From assembly GCA_964447155.1 (NCBI GenBank), contig CAYURM010000007.1, forward strand, positions 1 through 64,000: a stretch of 64,000 nucleotides of DNA, in the 5' to 3' direction. Positions 9,801 to 15,713 of this stretch are shown here, in pieces. The stretch's first letter is position 1. Each line of letters starts with the position of its first letter. A program made the translations under genes and the position numbers. Under the pieces are notes generated by a model, which saw only the letters and a program-made list of their open reading frames with translations, was not told the DNA's origin and did no database searches. Source of the DNA: SMBSF63 sp034003545 (GTDB taxonomy: Bacteria; Chloroflexota; Anaerolineae; Anaerolineales; Anaerolineaceae).

Positions 9801-10074
9801 TTGCCAACAGACGAGAAGCCAGATGCACAGCGGTGGCTTCGTGTAGATTGAAACACACATTGATCAGGTCGGCTGTACGGTCGATTTTCCAACGTCTGCC
9901 GTCATCTTCGTCATAGTAAAAATGTTTTGGAAAATCGGGAATATAGCGCGTGATGGTGGAACGATCAACCTGAACACGGTCTGCAATTTGAGATTGGGTT
10001 AACCCTTCAGGGTGCGCCAGTAGCAAGTTCTCAATTTGAAGCAAACGCGTGGCTTTATTTTCAGCACGACTCAT
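6850..10074 (-). CDS. cas3: HTH-WYL-WCX regulator fused to Cas3 HD nuclease-helicase
   Basis: One uninterrupted ORF of 1074 residues (ATG at 10074, preceded by GGAGG; a GTG at 10086 would add 4). Residues about 5-60 form a winged helix-turn-helix (GLTQSQIADRVQVDRSTITRY), about 146-225 a WYL-like domain and about 245-328 a WCX-like C-terminal extension, the order of stand-alone DeoR/YafY-type WYL regulators. From about residue 334 (KKFYAHS) a full Cas3 follows: HD motif His382-Asp383, His403, His435-His436 and Asp508/Asp510, then helicase Walker A PTGGGKT (579-585), DEAQ (707-710), the CTATQP motif and a QAAGRVNREG motif. The join has no ATG; a TTG at 9084 is the only nearby internal start candidate. 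It is the first gene of the cas operon. Stand-alone type I-C Cas3 is usually about 700-800 residues. I infer an effector that can also bind DNA as a regulator. Confidence 0.93.
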   Translation of the reverse strand: MSRAENKATRLLQIENLLLAHPEGLTQSQIADRVQVDRSTITRYIPDFPKHFYYDEDDGRRWKIDRTADLINVCFNLHEATAVHLASRLLATRMDKQNPHAASTLRKLGFALERIAPHISDHLCQSADVMDTAAQRHDPNFLRTLEQLTLAWAEGRKVKIWHRHSISDKTYSYTFSPYFIEPYAVGQSVHVIGFREPPESIRTFKIERIERIEALNERYTIPSDFDPRDLLKDAWGIWYTEAEPVRVVLKFHASIAQRIKETRWHVSEQVSGQPDGSLLWEARIAEPKEMLPWIRGFGADVEVLEPKELRSQLAGEMRAAAEVYNRDGIFLQTKKFYAHSNELDESHWQSIKAHLTNTAEIAKRLGTDAGLSDYCYIAALLHDIGKYSAAYQKRLRGGKKVDHSTAGAQLIMERFKDVPAEKGMAKLLAYCIAGHHGGLPDHGSVISLEDGSLQARLKKNIHDFSAFKDEIDVAQLAFPKYPPIRSTTPTSEFSLAFFTRMIYSTLVDADFMETETFMNKGAKPRGGYTDIETLCVRFDQFLGRFGKPQEAINKRRTATLSACMEKAQQDQGLFRLTVPTGGGKTFSSMAFALHHAVQHGLKRIIYVIPYTSIIEQNAAEFKRSLGAENVLEHHSNFDWHKNRTQEETALQDDKTHNTLAKLKLAAENWDIPVVVTTNVQFFESLFANRSSRSRKIHNIAKSVVIFDEAQMLPMDYLKPCMAAVYELVRNYGVSAVFCTATQPDIQQFFPEAAKFQELITDPKALYQFYQRVQVSSLGKTPDAELVQRIHAHQQALCIVNTRKHAKGLFDEIMPDGRFHLSTLMCPAHRKLTIAEIRERLAAKQPCRVISTQIMEAGIDVDFPVGYRAIAGLDSIIQAAGRVNREGKSSWGELFVFEPDSTFAKRTPAYIEQGAAAARSILRKYADPISLEAIAAYYALFYGDLRGQEDFDRKKIMKYYEKGLPNELNFDFKSAADAFKMIENATLSVIIPFDAKAEALIDELANSRFPLPILRALQLYTVNIYEKEYQALQDIGAFSFYSDTYAVLRSREEYYDDQTGLRIPENVSGEGLFFG

Positions 10075-10089
10075 TTTTTCCTCCACAGT

Positions 10090-10102
10090 ATGAAACTTTC
10101 AT
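10090..10102. promoter_or_regulatory. Palindrome ATGAAACTTTCAT, candidate WYL-Cas3 operator (proximal)
   Basis: A perfect 6-1-6 palindrome between the predicted transcription start and the ribosome-binding site of the WYL-cas3 gene. The core GAAACTTTC recurs as TAAACTTTC at 10151-10159 and as TGAACTTTCA at 10170-10179. The arrangement fits autorepression by the fused HTH. This is inference from sequence symmetry. Confidence 0.5.
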
Positions 10103-10107
10103 GCAGG

Positions 10108-10143
10108 TAACAGTATTATCGCAAAAACTTGTTGCGACTACAA
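10108..10143 (-). promoter_or_regulatory. Candidate cas operon promoter
   Basis: Read on the minus strand, a -35 box TTGTAG (10143-10138), a 17-bp spacer and a -10 box GATAAT (10120-10115) lie upstream of the WYL-cas3 gene. They would give a start near 10108 and a leader of about 34 nt. An inverted repeat ACTTGTTG/CAACAAGT (10127-10134 and 10144-10151) overlaps the -35 region. Confidence 0.55.
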
Positions 10144-10166
10144 CAACAAGTAAACTTTCCACCCTT

Positions 10167-10182
10167 AATTGAACTTTCAATT
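10167..10182. promoter_or_regulatory. Palindrome AATTGAACTTTCAATT, candidate WYL-Cas3 operator (distal)
   Basis: A 7-2-7 palindrome with the same GAA..TTTCA core as the site at 10090-10102. It lies upstream of the -35 box, so the two sites bracket the cas promoter. Confidence 0.48.
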
Positions 10183-10678
10183 TTATTATAGTCCTGTTTG
10201 AAAAAACAAAAAAAGGTTTGAAAATATCATTGTCCCAAGCCTTTTCCCCGATGAATGGCCGATTTTAACGATCATAGAAGACTTTTGATAGAAAGCCTTT
10301 TCATAATACCAGTTATGGAAATAAAATCCCATCACAAACAACCCGGATAAAATTCCCGGGCGGGTGTCGTTCTCCAATTGAGTTAGCGTTTTTCCACCCC
10401 CCCCTCCACCGGGCTGGTATTGCGCTGTGCAGCTCATTGCTTTCTCAAATTCGAGGATGAAAAACGGGTCCTGCAGGTGTAGATTACTATCTCGTTTTCG
10501 GCAACCGAAATAGTTTTTATTTCAAAAATTTTCGGGTAAGCTTGAAGTGATATCCGGTGAAATAGAGAAAAAGGAAAAGCATTATTACGGATTCACACAG
10601 GAAAAAATTGGCGGCTTTATTCCCAGGATGAGGCTTGTGAAAAAGCAAATAAAACTGGGGAAGAATAGGGTGAAAAAG
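10183..10678. other. Intergenic region upstream of the cas operon
   Basis: I see no credible gene here. The reading frames present lack ribosome-binding sites and recognisable protein features. A short hairpin, TTTCGG-CAA-CCGAAA (10496-10510), is followed by a TTTTT run and could be a weak terminator on the plus strand. The rest is A/T-rich spacer leading into the tRNA-derived repeats. Confidence 0.5.
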
Positions 10679-11033
10679 TGGGCCTGGAACGGCTGCGCAC
10701 GTTCAAATATAATCCCCGATGGGGACCTTCGACCGAGCGGTTATCCCCATGCGGAGACGCTGTGAGCCGCGTGCTTATATCCCCTTCCGGGGACTGCCGC
10801 TGAGGTTTAAATAAAAAGTGGGCCTGGAACGGCTACGCACGTTCGAACCTTCGACCGAGCGGTTATCCCCATGCGGAGACGCTGTGAGCCGCGTGCTTAT
10901 ATCCCCTTCCGGGGACTGCCGCTGAGGTTTAAATAAAAAGTGGGCCTGGAAGGATTCGAACCTTCGACCGAGCGGTTATGAGCCGCGTGCTTATATCCCC
11001 TTCCGGGGACTGCCGCTGAGGTTTAAATAAAAA
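10679..11033. repeat. Three tandem tRNA-derived repeats with palindromic insertions
   Basis: Copies start at 10679, 10819 and 10941, spaced 140 and 122 bp, each beginning TGGGCCTGGA like the 3' end of the intact tRNA at 11138-11209. Each lacks the tRNA 5' acceptor strand and ends in TTTAAATAAAAAG. Copies carry extra blocks compared with the tRNA: a D-arm block containing TCCCCTTCCGGGGA in all three (for example 10780-10793), an anticodon-loop block of 19 nt in copies 1 and 2 (10744-10762 in copy 1), and in copy 1 a T-arm block with TCCCCGATGGGGA (10713-10725). Copies 1 and 2 also carry an AACG-loop-CGTT block in the T arm. None can fold as a working tRNA. Confidence 0.85.
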
Positions 11034-11133
11034 NNNNNNNNNNNNNNNNNNNNNNNNNNNNNNNNNNNNNNNNNNNNNNNNNNNNNNNNNNNNNNNNNNN
11101 NNNNNNNNNNNNNNNNNNNNNNNNNNNNNNNNN
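11034..11133. other. Assembly gap (100 N)
   Basis: Exactly 100 N inside the tandem tRNA-derived repeats, the conventional size for a scaffold gap of unknown length. The number of repeat copies is therefore not known. Confidence 0.99.
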
Positions 11134-11137
11134 AAAG

Positions 11138-11209
11138 TGGGCCTGGAAGGATTCGAACCTTCGACCGAGCGGTTATGAGCCGCGTGCTCTGCCGTTGAGC
11201 TACAGGCCC
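11138..11209 (-). tRNA. tRNA with CAT anticodon (Ile2 or elongator Met)
   Basis: On the minus strand a 72-nt cloverleaf can be folded: acceptor GGGCCTG/CAGGCCC (7 bp, discriminator A), D arm GCTC/GAGC, anticodon loop CTCATAA, T arm GAAGG/CCTTC around TTCGAAT. CCA is not encoded. G1-C72 is paired, so it is not the initiator. The anticodon arm and variable loop (CCGCTCGGTCG) resemble bacterial tRNA-Ile2, whose CAT is modified to lysidine, more than elongator tRNA-Met, but I cannot settle this by eye. The first anticodon-stem pair is a mismatch. It is the only intact copy among the tRNA-derived repeats around it. Confidence 0.9.
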
Positions 11210-11263
11210 TCGATAAAACGAGAGGGATTGAGATATTGTCTTGTTAAGAATTCAGGCCAAACG

Positions 11264-11318
11264 CTTATCCCCAAAAGGGGACGATGTGAGCCGGGGACTG
11301 CTGCTGAGCTACAGGCCC
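11264..11318 (-). pseudogene. Fragment of a tRNA(CAT) copy with palindromic insertion
   Basis: The sequence at 11287-11318 matches the 5' half of the intact tRNA (CTGCTGCTGAGCTACAGGCCC on the plus strand, one difference). Next to it, at the anticodon-loop position, sits a 19-nt block starting TCCCCAAAAGGGGA, the same site and length as the block in repeat copies 1 and 2 but with a different loop. A residual GGGGA before CTGCTG matches the right half of the D-arm block of the other copies. The 3' half is missing. Confidence 0.7.
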
Positions 11319-11361
11319 TCGTGAGAGAGAAAAATACGAACGCCAGCAGGGAAAAATTATA

Positions 11362-12069
11362 TCACGCAGGCGGGCTGCTTTCCAGCATTTGATGCAGCCA
11401 GTGATGCAGGGGGGCCATATTGCGGAAGTGTTCGAAGCAGATGTCGACCAGGTCAATGGCGTAGAATTCATCCGGGATAGGGCCTTCCATACCGGCGTAG
11501 AGTCCCTTGTAGAGCAGCAGTTCGGCGTTGTCCTGGGCGCCACTGTAGCCGGCTGGCAGACGTTTGTATTGGTCTCCACCGATCAGGTATCCACTGGATT
11601 GCAGTTGGGCAATGATCTCATTCAAGGCAGCGCCGTACTTTCCGTCCTGCACGCTTTGACGGTATTCGTCCAGGGCGTCGCGGGGGAAGAGCTGTACGCC
11701 AGTATAGAGGTTTAGCCGGTTGTGTTCGAGTTGAAAATAGAAACCCGAGTTCTCGTTTTTTTTGCGGCTGCCTTGCCACCAGAGGATGCCGAGGTAGGTT
11801 TTATAGGGCGATTTGTCGGGCGAGAAGCGGATGTCACGATGGATGCGAAAAATGGAACCAGAACCGTTGAGACCGGTGTCGATCACCACGCCCGGGGCGA
11901 TTTCGCATAGCCGCGCTCCGAGGTCGGATACCAATGCCCGCGCTGCGGGCAGGATAGCTTGTGTGTAGAATGGTTTATGTTCCGTGAACCAGGCCTTGTT
12001 ATTGTTTGCAGCAAGGTCTTTATAAAAGTCGCGGGTTCCCAAAGGGAATCCGGTGAAGTGTTGGGGCAT
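11362..12069 (-). CDS. DUF2461 (TIGR02453) family protein
   Basis: A 235-residue protein that matches the DUF2461 family along its length: the N-terminal FPLGTRDFYKDLAANNNKAWF segment (starting about residue 8), the IHRDIRFSPDKSPYKTYLG block in the centre and the GYSGAQDN-type region near residue 168. The family is widespread and has no established biochemical function. No signal peptide or membrane segment is seen, so it is probably cytoplasmic. It stands alone between the tRNA repeats and the divergent sulfotransferase-like gene. ATG at 12069 is preceded by an AGGAGG-type site. Confidence 0.85.
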   Translation of the reverse strand: MPQHFTGFPLGTRDFYKDLAANNNKAWFTEHKPFYTQAILPAARALVSDLGARLCEIAPGVVIDTGLNGSGSIFRIHRDIRFSPDKSPYKTYLGILWWQGSRKKNENSGFYFQLEHNRLNLYTGVQLFPRDALDEYRQSVQDGKYGAALNEIIAQLQSSGYLIGGDQYKRLPAGYSGAQDNAELLLYKGLYAGMEGPIPDEFYAIDLVDICFEHFRNMAPLHHWLHQMLESSPPA

Positions 12070-12148
12070 TTTTCCTCCTGTACTGCGCTTATCATGATTA
12101 TAGCGATGTTTTAAGAATTAATCACGTATCAGGGGGGTTGAGTTTGAA

Positions 12149-13534
12149 ATGTGTATCTTATTAATATGGGTGTTGGCTTTGGGATTATCCGTTACAATAG
12201 GGTTATTACCCCTATCTGAAACCTTGTTGCAGGGAGTGGGCGTTCTCATGTTTTTCAACTTCAAATTATTTTTTCAACAGCAGTTCAAAGCTTTATTTCA
12301 CTCAGAGGGCACACATTTTCGTTTGACGGGGAAGCGGATTAGGGTGCTGCTGCTCTTTTATATTCTCTTCCCGCTGATCGAGCTGGGCAACTGGATCGGA
12401 TTTTTGCTGGATGATCTGTTCTTTTTCCAATATCGCAATCAACGCGTCAATCATCCTGTTTTTGTGCTGGGCAATTATCGCAGCGGGACGACATTTCTGC
12501 ACCGTTTGCTGGCGATGGACAAACGTTCTTTTACAGCGATGACGGGTTGGGAGATATTCATCGCGCCGTCGATCATTCAGCGCAAGATCGTGCGTGGTTT
12601 CTTCGCCCTGGACCGCGCGCTGGGCGGGCATCTCGGCACTTTGCTGGATCGCTTCTGGCAGAAGAATGTGCAGCAGCACGTTGATTTTCATCAGATGGGA
12701 GTGACCGAGCCGGAAGAGGATGAAGGCCTGCTGGCGCATATTTATTCGGGGATCATCCCGTGGAACTTGTTCCCGGCGATGGAGGACGGCGTGCCGGAGT
12801 ATGCTACATTTGATACGTCTCTCACCGAGCGGGATAAAAAGCGGGTGATGACCTTCTACCGCCGCTGTGTGCAGCGTCACATGTATTCGCACGGCGAGAG
12901 CAAGCACTACTTGTCCAAGAGTCCTTCGTTTTCAGGCAAGGTGGATGCCTTGTACAAGACCTTCCCGGATGCGAAGATCATTTATCTGATCCGTAACCCA
13001 TTGGAGATGGTGCCTTCGCAGGTGAGCATGTGGGCTTTCAAGTGGAATGTGACCTGTTCGCCGCTGGATGATTATCCCTATGAAGATGAATTGCTGGAAA
13101 TGATCAAGTACTGGTACCAGCATCCCCTGGAGCGGCTGGCCGAAGCGCCGGAGGACAGTTATTTGATTGTGCGTTTTGATGAATTGATCGCTGATCCGGA
13201 GACGACGGTGCGGCGGGTGTATGCGCATTTTGGTTTCACGATGAGCCGCCGGTATGAGAACCGCCTGATGCGTCAGACGCGCCGGGCGGAGAAACGCAGC
13301 ACCAAAAAGGGCAAGGGAAAGTACTCCCTTGAGGAGATGGGGCTGACCGAGCGCGAGATTGCGGTGCAGTTTGGCGATGTGATGCGGAAATTCAAGTTTC
13401 CTGGTGGGGAACCGCAGCGCCCGCGGGCGCGCCGCCGCATTCTCCGGCAGGAGCGGCGTCTGGCGAAAACGGGACGGCAGCGGGTGCGCAGGTCACGGCG
13501 GGCGCAGAAGCGTTTGGGAAAAGAGTCGGTGTAA
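12149..13534 (+). CDS. Sulfotransferase-family protein, membrane-associated N terminus
   Basis: A 461-residue protein. Two or three hydrophobic segments occupy about the first 95 residues. Then comes the 5'-phosphosulfate-binding loop of sulfotransferases, VLGNYRSGTTFLHRLL (about 108-123), and a second motif near residue 245 (LSKSPSF) and 270-281 (IIYLIRNPLEMVPS), the 3'-phosphate-binding region with the conserved Arg and Ser. This order is typical of PAPS-dependent sulfotransferases. The substrate is unknown; a lipid or glycan acceptor at the membrane is an inference from the N terminus. The last 45 residues are extremely Arg-rich (RARRRILRQERRLAK). An alternative ATG at 12248 has a better ribosome-binding site and would remove the first hydrophobic segment. 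Confidence 0.82.
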   Translation: MCILLIWVLALGLSVTIGLLPLSETLLQGVGVLMFFNFKLFFQQQFKALFHSEGTHFRLTGKRIRVLLLFYILFPLIELGNWIGFLLDDLFFFQYRNQRVNHPVFVLGNYRSGTTFLHRLLAMDKRSFTAMTGWEIFIAPSIIQRKIVRGFFALDRALGGHLGTLLDRFWQKNVQQHVDFHQMGVTEPEEDEGLLAHIYSGIIPWNLFPAMEDGVPEYATFDTSLTERDKKRVMTFYRRCVQRHMYSHGESKHYLSKSPSFSGKVDALYKTFPDAKIIYLIRNPLEMVPSQVSMWAFKWNVTCSPLDDYPYEDELLEMIKYWYQHPLERLAEAPEDSYLIVRFDELIADPETTVRRVYAHFGFTMSRRYENRLMRQTRRAEKRSTKKGKGKYSLEEMGLTEREIAVQFGDVMRKFKFPGGEPQRPRARRRILRQERRLAKTGRQRVRRSRRAQKRLGKESV

Positions 13535-13619
13535 GAGAAAATGGCAGCTGCTCTGGGAACAGGGCAGATTGCTAAAAATTTCAGTTTTTCGATTGACGGC
13601 GGACAGTCAGAGACGGTAT

Positions 13620-15458
13620 CTACATAAAAGCCCTGTCGAAGAAATCGGCCAGGCGGGTGAAGAGCTGCTGCTGGTTATGGGGTTTGAGGATACCGTGGCC
13701 CTCGTCGGGGAAGACGAGCAGGTCATAGGGGATGTGATGCGCGTCCAGGCGGGCGGTGACCTGGTGGACGTTTTCGGGGGTGACGTTGGGGTCCTGGCTG
13801 CCCTGGACGATGAGCAGCGCGCCACGGATGGCTTCCACGAAGTGAATCGGCGAGCGCTGCTGGTATTTCTCCGGGATTTGCTGCGGCGTTCCGCCCATCA
13901 TGTCGGCGCTGATCGGGCGCAGGTCGGGACGGGTGGTCTCGTAGTCGGTGACGAGGTCCGTCATCCCGCAGATGGGGGCAGCGGCCGCGATCACGTCCGG
14001 CGCATAGCGGGTGATCAGGCACCAGGCGGAATAGCCGCCAAAGGAGGTGCCGGTGACGCCCACCCGGCCGGGTTCAGCCAGCCCGGCGTTGATCAGAGCC
14101 TGCGCGCCGCTGGCGATGTCTTCCTGTTCGCGGCCGCCCCAGCCATCTTCCTTGATCTTCATCTGATAAGCCAGACCAAAGCCGGTGCTGCCGCGGTAGT
14201 TGACCGCCAGCACGTTGAAGCCGCGCGCCAGATAGTACTGGATCTCGGGGCGCATTTCGTTCTCGGCGTGCATGGTAGGGCCGCCGTGGATGCGGAGGAT
14301 CGCCCGCCGCGGATTGGGGGCGGCGCGGTAGAGCCAGCCCTGCACCTGCGTGCCGTCGGGAGAGTGCCAGCGGAAGTCTTCCGGCAGGGTCAGGCGGCTG
14401 CGGTCGAGGTCGGTGTGCTGCCACAGGTTGGTCAGCGAGTGCAGATCATTGGCACTGCTGGCCCCATCATTGAAGCGCACCAGGTCATTGGGGGTATCGG
14501 CGGCATAGGTTATGGCGGCCCACTCACCCGAGGCAGTGCGCCCCAGGGGGAGCAGATTGCCGGGCAGGGCGGGGAAAGGGGTCTCCTGCCCGTTGACGGG
14601 ATCCAGCCAGGCGGGGCGGTGGCACGCTTCGCGCACCTCGTCCACAATGACCATGCCGTCTGGTGAGGTCCATGCGCCCTTGATGTAGCGCGCGGGGTCG
14701 TCGATCAGCCAGCGCATGGCGCCGCTGGAGCAGTGGTAGATGCCCAAACTGGCATGCTGCTGGGGGCCGCTGCCGGTGGACTCGGAGAGGACGAGGATCT
14801 GCCCGCCGTCGGGGAACCAGCGGGCGAAGAGCTTGTGGCGGGCGCCGAAGTTGAGGATTTCCCGGTCTTCACCGGTTTTCAGATCAATGAGGTGGAATTG
14901 ACGGCCTGAGGGGTGGTGGTCGCGGCGGCTGTAGAGCAGGTGCGTGCCCTGACGGTTGGGGACAGGTACGCTGTAGTCGGGCATGGCAGGGCGGGCCAGT
15001 ACGTCCTGGTGGCCGTTGATCAGATCATGGCGGTAGATCCAGGTGGCTTCCTGGGCTTGGTTGTGGGCGAAGTTATAGTTGGCGCCGTAATACAGGAAGC
15101 GTCCGTCTGCGCTGAGGGAGCCGCCGCGCAGGAAGCAGGGCGGGTTGTCCTCGGTGAGGGGCTGCATGACTTTGGGGGCGTCGAGGGATACCTTGAAGAG
15201 ACGCACGCGCTCGTCGCCGTTGTGATCCTCGGCCACCACCACCGCTTGCGAGCCGGGCGCCCAGCTGACGAAGCGGGTGGCTTCGGGGGTGTGGGTCAGA
15301 GCAGCGGGCGGTGAGCTGCCGTCAGCAGGAACGATGAAAACATCGCGGTTGGGATGGCGGCGATTCCAGTTGAAAGCGATGTGCCGGCCGTCCGGCGAGA
15401 GGTAGGCGGAGGTGACTTCGGGGAGGCGCAAGAGCTGTTGCAAGTAAGTGTCAGGCAT
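13620..15458 (-). CDS. S9 family (prolyl oligopeptidase) serine peptidase
   Basis: A 612-residue protein from the ATG at 15458 (MPDTYLQQLLRLPEV). The reading frame is open for another 38 residues upstream but that segment has no family character. Residues 1-330 carry WD-like propeller repeats (LSPDGRHIAFNW, WFPDGGQILVLS). The C-terminal alpha/beta-hydrolase domain has the nucleophile in GTSFGGYS, the Asp in GSQDPNVTPE and the His in DEGHG. Enzymes of this family cleave short peptides and amino-acylated substrates; some are acylaminoacyl-peptidases. No export signal is obvious, so it is probably cytoplasmic. The gene is alone, convergent with the sulfotransferase-like gene. Confidence 0.93.
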   Translation of the reverse strand: MPDTYLQQLLRLPEVTSAYLSPDGRHIAFNWNRRHPNRDVFIVPADGSSPPAALTHTPEATRFVSWAPGSQAVVVAEDHNGDERVRLFKVSLDAPKVMQPLTEDNPPCFLRGGSLSADGRFLYYGANYNFAHNQAQEATWIYRHDLINGHQDVLARPAMPDYSVPVPNRQGTHLLYSRRDHHPSGRQFHLIDLKTGEDREILNFGARHKLFARWFPDGGQILVLSESTGSGPQQHASLGIYHCSSGAMRWLIDDPARYIKGAWTSPDGMVIVDEVREACHRPAWLDPVNGQETPFPALPGNLLPLGRTASGEWAAITYAADTPNDLVRFNDGASSANDLHSLTNLWQHTDLDRSRLTLPEDFRWHSPDGTQVQGWLYRAAPNPRRAILRIHGGPTMHAENEMRPEIQYYLARGFNVLAVNYRGSTGFGLAYQMKIKEDGWGGREQEDIASGAQALINAGLAEPGRVGVTGTSFGGYSAWCLITRYAPDVIAAAAPICGMTDLVTDYETTRPDLRPISADMMGGTPQQIPEKYQQRSPIHFVEAIRGALLIVQGSQDPNVTPENVHQVTARLDAHHIPYDLLVFPDEGHGILKPHNQQQLFTRLADFFDRAFM

Positions 15459-15713
15459 GCAGGTGATTCTACCACTTGCGGCGGGGGAATCTGCCAGAAT
15501 GGAAAAATAAGGGGTAGTGAAAGGGGATCTGCCGGGGCTGATGGAGCGGGAAACAGGACAGCGGGTTTGCATTTAATGCGTGTAGAAGATATTATGAAAA
15601 CGAAGGTGGTTAATATGTAAAGTCCCCAAAATGGGGTTAGAATGGATATAGTTGTGGAGCAAATGGCTGCCGAGATTATTAACAGCCTGGCGTTGGAATA
15701 AAAAGGAGTTGTG

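Noticed and set aside
10186..10765. Frames of 72-83 residues between the cas promoter and the tRNA repeats
   Set aside because: No ribosome-binding site, no family likeness, and one runs into the tRNA-derived repeats.
10679..11033. tRNA-derived copies as additional functional tRNA genes or intron-containing tRNAs
   Set aside because: All three lack the 5' acceptor strand and have insertions in several arms at once, so none can form a cloverleaf.
13404..14666. Long plus-strand frame of 420 residues opposite the S9 peptidase gene
   Set aside because: It is the antisense shadow of the peptidase and has the Gly/Ala/Val/Arg composition typical of such shadows; the minus-strand product has a full catalytic triad.
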